From: Kumtagia sp963839725
Lineage (GTDB): Bacteria; Pseudomonadota; Alphaproteobacteria; Rhizobiales; Rhizobiaceae
NCBI GenBank assembly: GCA_963839725.1
Contig: CAWIWT010000034.1
Location: 124,001 to 188,000, forward strand
Direction of reading: 5' to 3'
Length of the DNA: 64,000 bases
Every line of letters begins with the position of its first letter. Position 1 is the first letter of the stretch. Shown piece by piece: positions 27,242 through 36,640 of this stretch. The position numbers and the translations under genes are program-made. Under the pieces are notes generated by a model. The model was not told the origin of the DNA. It did no database searches and saw only the letters and a list, made by a program, of their open reading frames with translations.

Positions 27242-29689
27242 CTACGCCTTCACCTTAATTCCGTTCGGATCGTACAGCGGCTCGAGATGGATTCGGGCTG
27301 GGGTCCGCTCTGTCGCCACCACCAGTTCGTAGTCGCCTGAACCGAGATACGCGTCATCGATGCCGTCAACATTGCGCACATAGCCGTAGCCGATATTCTT
27401 GCCCACGGTGTAGCCGTAGCCGCCTGACGTCAGGTAGCCGACCGGCTCGCCATTGCGCAGGATCGTCTCGCGGCCGACCAGTACGATGTCGGGATTATCA
27501 ACCGTGAAGCCGGCGAAGCGCTTGGTCAAAGCCGCACCGTTGATCGTTTCCAGAGCGCGGCGACCAGCAAAATCCGTATTTTTCCGGATCTTCACCGCCC
27601 AGCCAAGACCAGCCTCGAACGGTGTGTCGTTCGGCGTGATGTCGGAGCCCCAGGCGTGGTAGCCCTTTTCCAGGCGCAGCGATTTAAGTGCGCGATATCC
27701 GACTGGCCGAATGCCGTGCGGTTTGCCAGCGGACATAAGCGCGTCGAAGACATCGCCCGTAGCATTGATCGGAATGTGCAGCTCCCATCCGAGTTCGCCG
27801 ACATAGGTGACCCGCAGCGCCCGCACGGTCGCACCCGCGATAACGATTTCGCGGACATGGCCGAAGGGGAACCCGGTATTCGAGACGTCCGAGTTGGTTA
27901 CTGCCGCAAGGACATCGCGCGCCCTTGGCCCCATCAGCGAAAGCGTGCCGAAATGCTCGGTGATGTCGGCGATGGAAACGTCGAGCCCTTCGGGAATGTG
28001 ATCGGCGATCCACCCGAGGTCATGTATGCGGAAGCCGGTGCCGGTCACGACATAAAATTTTTCCTCGCCAAGACGGGTAACCGTCAAGTCCGCTTCGATG
28101 CCGCCGCGCGTGTTGAGAAGCTGAGTGTAGATCAGCCGGCCAACCGGCTTGTTGACATCGTTTGCACATATCCAGTCGAGTGCCCGCTGCGCGTCCGGGC
28201 CGCTGATGTCATATTTGGCGAAGGACGATTGATCGAAGATGCCGACATTTTCGCGCACATGTCGGTGCTCGTCGCCAACGTGCGCGAACCAGTTCTGGCG
28301 GCCCATCGAATAAATGTCCTTGGCTGGCATGCCGTCGGGCGCGAACCAGTTCGGCCGTTCCCAGCCCAGCTTCGAGCCGAATACGGCATTGTGCGCTTTG
28401 AGCCGTTCATAGAGCGGCGAGACGATATAGGGTCGGCCCGACAGATATTCCTCGTGCGCAAAGCCGATCGTATAGTGCTTGCCATAGGCTTCGAGCGTGC
28501 GGTCGCACACCCATTGCCGGTCGCGGTGCAAGCCGGAGAAGCGGCGGATATCGACAACCCAAAGATCGAGCGGCGCTTCGCCGTCAATCGCCCATTGCGC
28601 CAGAACCCATCCGGCGCCGCCGCCGGACGCAATGCCGAACGCATTGAAGCCGGCACCGACGAACATATTCTTGCATTCGGGCGCGGCGCCGAGAATGAAA
28701 TTGCCATCGGGTGTGAAGCTCTCCGGGCCATTGATCATTTGTTTGATGCCGACGGTTTCCAAAGCGGGAACGCGCGCGATCGCTTGCATCATATGCTGCT
28801 CGAAATGATCGAAGTCGTCGTCGAACAAGCGGAATTCCCAATCGTTCGGCAAGTCGCCGGTGGTCCAGGCTTGCGGGTTCGGCTCATAGCCGCCCATGAC
28901 GAGGCCGCCGACTTCCTCCTTGAAATAGGTGCGCCGGTCCGGGTCGCGAATCGTTGGTGCGTCGGTGGCAAGCCCGTCGATCTTTTCGGTAATTATGTAC
29001 TGGTGTTTCACCGGCTGCAGCGGCACGTTGATGCCTGCCATCTCGCCGATCTGCCGCGCCCACTGTCCCGCGCAGTTGACAACTTTCTCGCAGGCGATAT
29101 CGCCGTGCGTGGTTTTCACCGCGACAATGCGGTCGTCCTTCATTTCGAAGCCGGTGACGCGGACATTCTCGAACAGCTTGGCGCCGTGCATACGCGCGCC
29201 CTTGGCGAGCGATTGAGTGATGTCGGAAGGGCTGGCTTGGCCGTCGGTCGGCAGCCAGGACGCTCCGACCAAGTCGCTGGTTTCCATCAGCGGCCACATC
29301 GCCTTGACCTCTGACGCCGACAGCAAATCCATGTCCATGCCAAAACTCCTGGCGGTCGTCGCCAGCCGCCGGAACTCGGTCCAGCGATCCTGATTGGTGG
29401 CAAGCCTCAGGCATCCGGTCATCTTCCACCCGGTGGCTAGGCCGGTCTCGGCCTCAAGTCCCTTGTAGAGATCGACCGAGTATTTCAGCACCCGGGTGAT
29501 CGATGCCGACGAGCGCAATTGTCCAACGAGGCCCGCTGCATGCCAAGTCGAGCCGGAGGTTAGCTTGCCTTGTTCGAGCAGCAGCACCTCGGCCTTGTGG
29601 TCGCGGGCGAGGTGATAGGCTGTCGAGCAGCCGATTATGCCTCCGCCGATAACGACGATCTGGGCATACGAAGGTAATTTCATAGGCAT
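27242..29689 (-). CDS. GcvT-family FAD dehydrogenase (dimethylglycine/sarcosine dehydrogenase-like)
   Basis: Enzyme of 815 residues with an N-terminal DAO-type FAD domain and a C-terminal folate-binding GcvT domain. The FAD motif is VVIGGGIIGCSTAYHLA; LLLEQGKLTSGSTWHAAGLVG contains the SGSTWHA segment where family members attach or contact FAD. The central part includes GPESFTPDGNFILG. The GcvT half has SFAKYDISGPDAQRALDWIC and YHAWGSDITPNDTPFEAGLG. Such enzymes demethylate N-methylglycines and pass the methyl carbon to tetrahydrofolate. The link with the betaine importer at the left end is plausible for betaine catabolism but only inferred. The gene stands alone. Confidence 0.88.
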   Translation of the reverse strand: MPMKLPSYAQIVVIGGGIIGCSTAYHLARDHKAEVLLLEQGKLTSGSTWHAAGLVGQLRSSASITRVLKYSVDLYKGLEAETGLATGWKMTGCLRLATNQDRWTEFRRLATTARSFGMDMDLLSASEVKAMWPLMETSDLVGASWLPTDGQASPSDITQSLAKGARMHGAKLFENVRVTGFEMKDDRIVAVKTTHGDIACEKVVNCAGQWARQIGEMAGINVPLQPVKHQYIITEKIDGLATDAPTIRDPDRRTYFKEEVGGLVMGGYEPNPQAWTTGDLPNDWEFRLFDDDFDHFEQHMMQAIARVPALETVGIKQMINGPESFTPDGNFILGAAPECKNMFVGAGFNAFGIASGGGAGWVLAQWAIDGEAPLDLWVVDIRRFSGLHRDRQWVCDRTLEAYGKHYTIGFAHEEYLSGRPYIVSPLYERLKAHNAVFGSKLGWERPNWFAPDGMPAKDIYSMGRQNWFAHVGDEHRHVRENVGIFDQSSFAKYDISGPDAQRALDWICANDVNKPVGRLIYTQLLNTRGGIEADLTVTRLGEEKFYVVTGTGFRIHDLGWIADHIPEGLDVSIADITEHFGTLSLMGPRARDVLAAVTNSDVSNTGFPFGHVREIVIAGATVRALRVTYVGELGWELHIPINATGDVFDALMSAGKPHGIRPVGYRALKSLRLEKGYHAWGSDITPNDTPFEAGLGWAVKIRKNTDFAGRRALETINGAALTKRFAGFTVDNPDIVLVGRETILRNGEPVGYLTSGGYGYTVGKNIGYGYVRNVDGIDDAYLGSGDYELVVATERTPARIHLEPLYDPNGIKVKA

Positions 29690-30618
29690 TTCGTCCCGTA
29701 GGGCATTTTCTTTTCATTGGATCTCATGAGAGCGCACTGCTGGCAGTAGCGAAGACCAACGAGGCGGCATTCCCAGCGACGGTACCTCGTCCAGCTTTCA
29801 TGAGCGCGGCATGGTTTTCCTGCCCAAGGTCGCGCGACAGCGACGGTGTCAGCCGAATCCTTGTCAGTAGGCGCCGCAACGTGCATCTCGCGGCACGTCC
29901 TGACAGACGCCGCTTGAGCATCGACTTGCTGAGGCCTGAAAAGACCATTGTGACAAAAATCTCGCCGGCGCTAATCTCGAGAATCACATCCCGGATCGCG
30001 CCGACGAGCCCCCGTGCACCGAACTTTTCGAGCCCGGTGTCCGCCCCCGCGGATTGGAAAATCGATTTCGCTCAGGAACGTTGGATTCTGCGCGAAGGAG
30101 ACGCCTTGGAAGGAAAGAGCCGCGACCGCGTGAAAGCCATTCGCCGGTGAGACGGTTTCGGCAGCGCGGGATTCTCGAAACATCTTGAGCCTCCTGCTCA
30201 CCCGTTGACGGATCGTCTCATTGCTTCCTACGTCGGGACTTCCGACACATCCGAACTTTCGTTGAGGTACCTTCATTCACGCACAGGCCTTTTGTCAATC
30301 AATGTATGTGGGATTTTCTGTGGTTATGACCGAAATGTCTCACTTTGATCGCGTGATACTCGCGAATACGGTCAATCAAAAATTTCGAGCACGGTGCGGT
30401 GTCTGGGGCTGTCGCCGTCTACTGAGCGACAGCGGCTGTCTCAGCACAGTCGCCTGCAACGGCCTCTCTGGGGCGAATTGCTGCACCGCAACGGCGGGGA
30501 GTGGAAGCCACGCACGAAATGTGCATACTATGCCGAGATTTTGACACGATCGGTGATCAGTGACGGTTGTCGATATGTTTGGCTGGGCACAATGCTCCAG
30601 ATATCAGGCGGCTGACGA
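29690..30618. other. Intergenic region, no gene recognised
   Basis: A 929-base stretch between the dehydrogenase and the capsule gene. Frames on both strands (29724-29987 minus, 29800-30150 plus, 29971-30276 minus) encode no family that I can recognise; they may be relics. The right half (30280-30420) is A+T-rich and is the likely promoter region for the capsule export gene. No riboswitch-like structure was identified. Confidence 0.4.
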
Positions 30619-32973
30619 GTGAACGAAAAAGACACGATTGACGCGATCGCTGATGCATTGCGGTCAGATCCGGATTTCGCCACCGCTTTTGCCCAATCGC
30701 GTGCAAGCGGAGATGATGCAAGCTTCGACGCTGCCATAGCGGCGGCGCTAGGCGTTGGCCCCGCACCACAACCTCCGACGCAAAAGTCGCCCGTCGATGC
30801 GAATCGCTTTGCTTCGACGGTTGCACCGAGCAATCAGCTGGCTGCTACTCCTGTTGCGAACCCGATGTCTCCCATACCCGCCAATATGGCTCGTCCCGCG
30901 CCCGCCGCCATCCATCGTCCTGCCAGTATGCAGACGCCCGTCGCACCGGTGCAAAGATCTTACCTTGAACGCGTGACTCCGAAGCAGCCGGATCCGCAAC
31001 CACCGCGTTCATCCACGGCCTCGATTGACCCTTTGGCGCAGTTTCGCCCTCAACCGACCCAGGTGGCATCGGCTTCGTCGACAGCGCCGGCTGGTACTGG
31101 CCCCGCCGGGTCAAACTCCGCGTCCCCGGTCAGGACGGAAGCCGATAAAGGCGCAGTGAAGCCGGCACCAGCCGCGATCGTCTCTCCGGCTAAAACTGCA
31201 GTATCGTTCCAGTCCCAGACTCCGGCCATCGCGCCGGATCATCCTGAAATGAAGTCAATGACAAATACCGCTTCGGCCGCCACGACGCCTGCCGACCAGC
31301 CCGCAGCCGCGCCAGTGGCCCAGGCCAATTCGGTTCCGACGGCGCCAGCCACGCCGATTGAAACGCAGAAGCCAGAAGTTGCCACGTCTGTTTCAAAGGA
31401 AGCCGCACCGAAGCCCGCAGCGCCAAAGCCGGTTTCTGCCGCCGCCGCGGTCGTCAGGAACTCTGTCGAAACGTCACTCGAAAAAGCTGAAATTACCTGG
31501 AAAGAGGCTGAAGGAGAGGCAGCCAAAGCCACTGCCGCGAAGGCTGCAGCCGCCAAGACAGGCACTCCAGCTGTAAAGGAAGCGGCTGCGGTTGCCCTAA
31601 GAAAGGCCGAGATCGCCTGGAAAGCTGCGGTGGTTGAAACGCAGTTGATCGCATCGGCCAAGAGCGCCGGCAATGCACCGAAGACTTGGAGCAAGGATAT
31701 CGAAGTGAATGTCCAGACTGCGCGCAAGAGAGCGGAAACCGCGCTGACCGCCGCTGGCGTGGACGTAAATCCTCCTGTCGTGGCCAGGGCCGTTGTTGCG
31801 AAGGCACCGGCAGCTCCCGCGAAGTCGGCTAAGGTTGATGCTACAGCGAAGCCCAAGCGCCATCGCAAGAAACTAACCGCCTTCAAGCTATCGTTCCTGT
31901 TGGCAGTTCTGGTGCCGACCCTGCTCGTTGGTGTGTACTATCTCTTCATCGCTTCCGATCAGTATCGCTCAGAGATGCGATTCGCGGTGCGCGGTACCGA
32001 GCGGTCGGCTTTGGAAAGCCTCGGGTTGAGCGTCCTCCCCGGTGCTTCAAGTTCAGCCAGTGACGCGTATATCGTGATTGACTATATGCACTCCAAGCAA
32101 GTGCTTGTAGATATTCAACAAAAGCTGGGGATCGACCTTCGGAACTATTTTTCCAAGTCCGGCGTCGACTTCGCCTATCGCATCGACCACAAAATGCCTC
32201 TCGATGAGTTCATCGAGTACTGGCGATGGATGATTGATGCGAGCTTCAATTCAACGACCTCCATCACCACATTTGAGATCACGGCATTTTCGGCAGAGGA
32301 TTCGCGGGCCATCGCCGAAGCGGTCCTTAAGGTGTCCGACGAGCTTGTGAACGAGCTTTCCGCCAAGGCGCGTCTGCAACTGATCTCGACCGCCCAGAAT
32401 GAGGTGACTCGCACGGAGAAGCGTTTGGCGGACGCCCGTCAGGCGGTTGCGGACTTCCAGTCAACCGAATTGACGGCGGACCCGGTTCTTGTCGCCACGT
32501 CGAATCAGGAACTCCTTTCCGGTATAGAAAAGCAGATAATCGAACTCAGAGCGAGACGAACCTTCCTCCTGGCTACGGTGGACGAATCCACTCCGTCAAT
32601 CAGGGTTCTGGATCGGCAAATAGCGTCGATGTCGGCGCAGTTGGAAGCGAAGCGCCAGGAAATCGGAGTGAGCACTTCGCAGCCTGGCGAAGCCAAGCCA
32701 CTGTCTCGCCAGCTTTCAGAGTTCAATGCGCTGATGGTGGAAAAGGAGTTTGCTGAAAAGGCGTACACCACCGCGCTCGCATCGCTTGAAACGTCACAGG
32801 CTGAAGCCCGAAGGCAGGAGCGATATTTTGCAATTGTTGTAGAGCCGAGCGTTCCGGAGGTCTCCCTGTACCCGAACGGAATCGCCAATACATTTGTCGC
32901 TTTCATTAGCTTCTTTGTGATGTGGCTCCTTGGGTACCTCGTTATTCAATCGATCCGAGATCATTCTATCTGA
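30619..32973 (+). CDS. Capsule polysaccharide export inner-membrane protein (KpsE/BexC family) with long N-terminal extension
   Basis: Polysaccharide co-polymerase-type protein of 784 residues; KpsE proteins are usually about 380. The family part is residues about 415-784: TM1 (KLSFLLAVLVPTLLVGVYYL), a periplasmic region with coiled coil (NEVTRTEKRLADARQAVADF), and TM2 near the end (FVAFISFFVMWLLGYLVI). It spans the periplasm and contacts the outer-membrane exporter. The first 415 residues are an Ala/Pro/Thr-rich, low-complexity cytoplasmic segment with a repeated KAEI(T/A)WK unit near residues 290-340. The start is GTG 30619 with AGGCGG upstream. The ATPase gene follows by 49 bases. Confidence 0.85.
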   Translation: MNEKDTIDAIADALRSDPDFATAFAQSRASGDDASFDAAIAAALGVGPAPQPPTQKSPVDANRFASTVAPSNQLAATPVANPMSPIPANMARPAPAAIHRPASMQTPVAPVQRSYLERVTPKQPDPQPPRSSTASIDPLAQFRPQPTQVASASSTAPAGTGPAGSNSASPVRTEADKGAVKPAPAAIVSPAKTAVSFQSQTPAIAPDHPEMKSMTNTASAATTPADQPAAAPVAQANSVPTAPATPIETQKPEVATSVSKEAAPKPAAPKPVSAAAAVVRNSVETSLEKAEITWKEAEGEAAKATAAKAAAAKTGTPAVKEAAAVALRKAEIAWKAAVVETQLIASAKSAGNAPKTWSKDIEVNVQTARKRAETALTAAGVDVNPPVVARAVVAKAPAAPAKSAKVDATAKPKRHRKKLTAFKLSFLLAVLVPTLLVGVYYLFIASDQYRSEMRFAVRGTERSALESLGLSVLPGASSSASDAYIVIDYMHSKQVLVDIQQKLGIDLRNYFSKSGVDFAYRIDHKMPLDEFIEYWRWMIDASFNSTTSITTFEITAFSAEDSRAIAEAVLKVSDELVNELSAKARLQLISTAQNEVTRTEKRLADARQAVADFQSTELTADPVLVATSNQELLSGIEKQIIELRARRTFLLATVDESTPSIRVLDRQIASMSAQLEAKRQEIGVSTSQPGEAKPLSRQLSEFNALMVEKEFAEKAYTTALASLETSQAEARRQERYFAIVVEPSVPEVSLYPNGIANTFVAFISFFVMWLLGYLVIQSIRDHSI

Positions 32974-33022
32974 TCCATATTGGCGTCGGCCTGAAGGCCC
33001 CCGCTGCCGTCACGGTAAGCTT

Positions 33023-33698
33023 ATGATCCGCCTCCAGAATGTCACCAAGGCCTATCCGGCAAGCCCCGGGCGTCACACCGTCCTACGAGGTGTGACCGCC
33101 AATTTTCCTGCCGGTAAGAACACTGCGATCATGGGTGGAAATGGTGCCGGGAAGTCTACGTTGATGCGGCTGATTTCCGGTGCCGAGCTTCCAGACACCG
33201 GAAGGATTGTCCGCACTTCTTCTGTCTCCTGGCCGCTTGGCTTTGCAGGTGGGCTCCATGGCTCACTGACAGGCAAGGAGAATCTTGCGTTCATCGCGCG
33301 TGTTTATGATCAGCACTACGGTGAACTGCTGGATTTTGTCGAGGATTTCGCCGAGATCGGCAAGTTCATGCTACCAGCCGGTGAAGACCTATTCCAGTGG
33401 TATGAAGGCACGGCTGTCTTTTGGCGTCTCGATGGGGATCAAGTTTGACTACTACCTGATCGACGAGGTCATTGCCGTGGGCGACCCTGCATTCAAACGC
33501 AAGTGCAAGATCGTTCTGGGCGAACGCCTGAAAAACTCGACCGTTATAATGATCTCGCATAGCAGTTCCATCATGAAGGAGTTCTGCCAGCACGGCGTGG
33601 TCCTCGACCAAGGCAAGTTGATCGACTTTCCGAGCATCGACGGTGCAATCAAATACTACGAGGCCTTGCAGGGTGTCCCAGAAGGGTCGCCAGGGTGA
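33023..33698 (+). pseudogene. Capsule export ATPase (KpsT family), single-base frameshift
   Basis: ATP-binding component of a capsule ABC exporter. From ATG 33023 the frame has MIRLQNVTKAYPASPGRHTV and Walker A MGGNGAGKST. After EIGKFM the frame is lost; removal of one C at 33371 restores YQPVKTYSSGMKARLSFGVS, which contains the signature, then Walker B YYLIDEVIAVGD and MISHSSS to the stop at 33698. Restored length is about 224 residues, the KpsT norm. Everything apart from the one base is well conserved. With KpsE just upstream it should serve the same exporter; the KpsM permease is not adjacent. Confidence 0.85.
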
Positions 33699-33721
33699 TA
33701 GGTTAACTGCCTTCGCAGAAG

Positions 33722-35788
33722 TCACCGGCTCCTGAGGCGCGAGGCTGCCGATTTTATCGCCTGTTCGATTTTTAAGCCAAATCGCCATCCCCTCTGAGAA
33801 AAATCTCCATCCTGGCCTCCGTCACGCCAGGTGATGAGTTCGTCGACAATCTGCTCGGGCGCTGCGAAGCGTCCGGTTCTCCTGCTGACATAAGTGGGAT
33901 AAAGAATCAGACTTCCTGCCACAAGCTCGTCGAGTTTGAGTCGCCGATTGCGGCGATCAACGGGAACGATGTCGGTCGTAAGGCCCCACCCGGAATAGAA
34001 GGGCTGTCCATAGCAGGTGACCGCCTTTCCGCGGATCAGGGCTTCGAAGCCCGTCAACGACGTCATTGTATGAACCTCATCGACCTCTGAAAGCATGTCG
34101 ACGATAGAGACGTCCGTAACGATTTCGTCGCACAGGTTCGATGCGTCGTCTTCGCCTCGACCCTTCGCGCGCAGACCCGCGACCACATCCGGGTGAGGCT
34201 TGTAGACGAGATAGCTCAAGGGATTGTTTGCTCGAACAGCACGCAGCAAATCCATATTCGTTCTGACGCCCGGCGCGCCAAACTTGATGGAAGCATCGCT
34301 TTCGACCTGTCCCGGAACCAGGATGATTTTCTCGGATCCCTTCGGCGGACTCCAGGAAGCAGCATTCAGATTGTATTTTGTCAGCCGCTCAGCGGCAAGC
34401 CGATCGCGCAATCTCCCCGCTCGAATGACGAGCTTCTCGTCGAAATCGAACGACGTCAGAATGCTTTCCAGCGCTGAAGGTTTGCTGGAATCATAATAGA
34501 TACCAACAGGGTCCATCGCGAGCGACAGCGGCCGTCTGAGTTCGGCCCCTAATCCTATCGAGCGCAGAAATCCGTCTTCGACCCTTATGATCGAGGCGTC
34601 AGGTGGAAGCGGCTGTTTGGGGACATTGCCCCAAATCGCGACGGTTCCGCCTTTTCCGATGCGGCGCGGGTTGTTACTGAAGCGCAACTCCGACCCGTTG
34701 AAAAAATCCCTTATCGCCGGCCGCTTCCATCTCGAAAAGCCCAGCGCCTGAAGTTCTTGCGGAAATCGGGCTCGCATGCGTCGCTGCAAATCGAGGTACT
34801 CAAGAACGACCTCCACCTCGCATCGCTCCCCGTCGGACGGGTTCAGGTAACGGGGATAAGCGACAAGCGCGGCGTGAACCAATTGCTCCAACGGCGCCGG
34901 CGCACGTCGCGCCGGGGTCGCGATTTTATCCCTTGTCAGCCCCCATCCCGCATAGAACGGCATCCCGAAACATCTAACGGGCTTGCCCCAGACGAGTCCC
35001 TCAAAGCCAAGCTGCGATGTGACCACGTAGACGGCTTGTGCCTCCTGCAGCAACCGAACGGGATGGCAGTCGGTTCCGAGCACTTTGACCCGACCGATTT
35101 GAGCGATCTTGCGGAGGTCAAGGTTGCCCTTCTTTCGTCCTGCCCACACGTCCGGATGGGTTTTCACCAGGACGGTGCACTCGGGATACTCGCGCAATGC
35201 CGCGTCGATCATGCATTGAAAGCTGGATGCGTCGGCGAGCCCGTACCGGATCGAATCGTCATTGAAGGTCTGATCAACGGCGAGCACGAACCGCTCCGGC
35301 AGTTCTTCCTCATATTCACGCGCATGGTTGTACTTTGATACTCCGGCGTTGCGCCAGGCTGAAACCAGTTCCCGCGCCCGCACCGCTTCGACCTCGGACA
35401 GGTTGGCGGCAATCAGCCTTTCAAGACGGGACGGCGCGCTCGCATCGTAGTAGATGCCGACATCGTCAAGTGCGATGGAAAGCGGAGGATCCTGATCTCC
35501 CCGGCCCACGGATCTGAGAAATCCGTCTTCCACCGTGATGAACGGCTTGCCAATTCGCGTTGCTAGGGCGCGCGCGGTCAGGGACTTTGGCTTCCGCCCC
35601 CAACCAATAACCGCGTCATAATCGTTGGCGTTCCACCAGCGCGCGAGAACTGGAACAGTGCCCAGCAGCGCCGACAATCCGGAAAGTCGCCTCATGCGAC
35701 GCGAGGCGACTCCCACGCGCGGGGACGGCAGCCCGCTAGCAACGGCGAGCACATCCTCCACCGGCGCTACAGGATTTCGAGGGTGCAT
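33722..35788 (-). CDS. kpsC: Capsule Kdo-linker transferase KpsC (RkpJ-like)
   Basis: Protein of 688 residues with two related Capsule_synth halves. The first has VIGWGRKPKSLTARALA and ITVEDGFLRSVGRGDQDPPLS near residues 60-105; the second has VAIWGNVPKQPLPPDASI and IRVEDGFLRSIGLGAELRRPLS near residues 390-430. KpsC proteins add beta-linked Kdo residues to a lyso-phosphatidylglycerol primer, forming the linker on which capsule is exported by KpsMTED. In Sinorhizobium the homologue is RkpJ. It is convergent with the KpsT gene and close to the Kdo synthesis genes kdsD and kdsA. Confidence 0.9.
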   Translation of the reverse strand: MHPRNPVAPVEDVLAVASGLPSPRVGVASRRMRRLSGLSALLGTVPVLARWWNANDYDAVIGWGRKPKSLTARALATRIGKPFITVEDGFLRSVGRGDQDPPLSIALDDVGIYYDASAPSRLERLIAANLSEVEAVRARELVSAWRNAGVSKYNHAREYEEELPERFVLAVDQTFNDDSIRYGLADASSFQCMIDAALREYPECTVLVKTHPDVWAGRKKGNLDLRKIAQIGRVKVLGTDCHPVRLLQEAQAVYVVTSQLGFEGLVWGKPVRCFGMPFYAGWGLTRDKIATPARRAPAPLEQLVHAALVAYPRYLNPSDGERCEVEVVLEYLDLQRRMRARFPQELQALGFSRWKRPAIRDFFNGSELRFSNNPRRIGKGGTVAIWGNVPKQPLPPDASIIRVEDGFLRSIGLGAELRRPLSLAMDPVGIYYDSSKPSALESILTSFDFDEKLVIRAGRLRDRLAAERLTKYNLNAASWSPPKGSEKIILVPGQVESDASIKFGAPGVRTNMDLLRAVRANNPLSYLVYKPHPDVVAGLRAKGRGEDDASNLCDEIVTDVSIVDMLSEVDEVHTMTSLTGFEALIRGKAVTCYGQPFYSGWGLTTDIVPVDRRNRRLKLDELVAGSLILYPTYVSRRTGRFAAPEQIVDELITWRDGGQDGDFSQRGWRFGLKIEQAIKSAASRLRSR

Positions 35789-35958
35789 TGTCAGGCGATT
35801 CCTTTTTGGTCTCTATACCGGCCCAATATCGGCGTGGCCAGACGGATGTCCTTGAAGCTCCGTGGCTATTGTTGAGCTTTGGCGGAAGCGGCCTTGCCAC
35901 TGCGCCTCCACGGATGAAATAACATCGCAATTTGCCGCCAACTCCATGTGAGATCACC

Positions 35959-36384
35959 ATGCTCCTGGGTTGCATCGCTGACGATCTAACCGGTGCCACC
36001 GATCTCGCGCTGATGATCGCCCGCGAGCGCATGAATACGGTTCAGGTGATCGGCGTGCCTGCTCCTGGCGATGATTTCGGCGATGCCGAATCTGTGGTGG
36101 TTGCGCTCAAATCAAGAACGAACCCGCCCGAGGAGGCGGTTTCGATGTCTCTGGCGGCGGCCAGGGCGCTACGTGCGGCGGGGAGCCCGGAAAGCTTGCC
36201 GAGCGCAACGCGCCAATGTCGCTCTGCGCCGGTGGTCGCGGGATCGTCGCTCGCCAATGCGCAATATGCGACCGAGGAGCTGGAAGAGACTGCAAAGCTG
36301 TTCCTGATGCTGAAATCGATGCCGGTGCGCCCACTGACGCCCGAACAGGTCGATGCCCTTCGCAAGAAATATAATCTGTACTGA
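35959..36384 (+). pseudogene. Deletion fusion of OtnK-like kinase N-terminus to OtnC-like aldolase C-terminus
   Basis: An open frame of about 141 codons is made of two unrelated ends. The first 75 residues are the start of a four-carbon acid sugar kinase (DUF1537/OtnK): MLLGCIADDLTGATDLALMI and VVVALKSRTNPPEEAV. The last 50 residues match the end of a class II aldolase of the OtnC type: AQYATEELEETAKLFLML and LTPEQVDALRKKYNL. These genes are normally neighbours, so an internal deletion of most of both genes would create this frame, with the junction near 36180-36230. Neither active site remains complete, so it is treated as a pseudogene. Confidence 0.7.
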
Positions 36385-36640
36385 CGCTTGTCCCCAGCGT
36401 GTCAGGCCTATTGCATCGAGTTGCACGAGCCTCCGCAACGCAGATGGAAATTGCATTGAGAGATGGGCAAAGGTGTGAATTCTTGCCCAAAATTCGCCGC
36501 TTAGGCGCGTCAAGGCGACAGGCGTTGGCGGCGAGGTGTGGCCAAATTGTCCTTGTAAAGTCAGGTTTCGCCACCTATCCTTGACCGTTCGTGGCGCCAG
36601 CGCTCCGAATCAATACCAAGTACTGGTGGGACGTATTTTC

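Noticed and set aside
27656..29314. Plus-strand open frame of 552 codons opposite the GcvT-family dehydrogenase
   Set aside because: The opposite strand has clear FAD and GcvT motifs throughout; this frame has no recognisable feature and is a shadow.
29724..30276. Small frames on both strands in the gap before the capsule locus
   Set aside because: They overlap each other, have no domain, and no translated segment resembles a known protein; possibly relics, but this cannot be supported.
31000..31800. Repeated Ala/Pro/Lys-rich DNA in the KpsE-like gene as a possible repeat array
   Set aside because: The repetition is at the protein level (KAEI(T/A)WK units) with varied DNA; it is not a CRISPR array or tandem DNA repeat. 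No CRISPR-like array is seen anywhere in the window.
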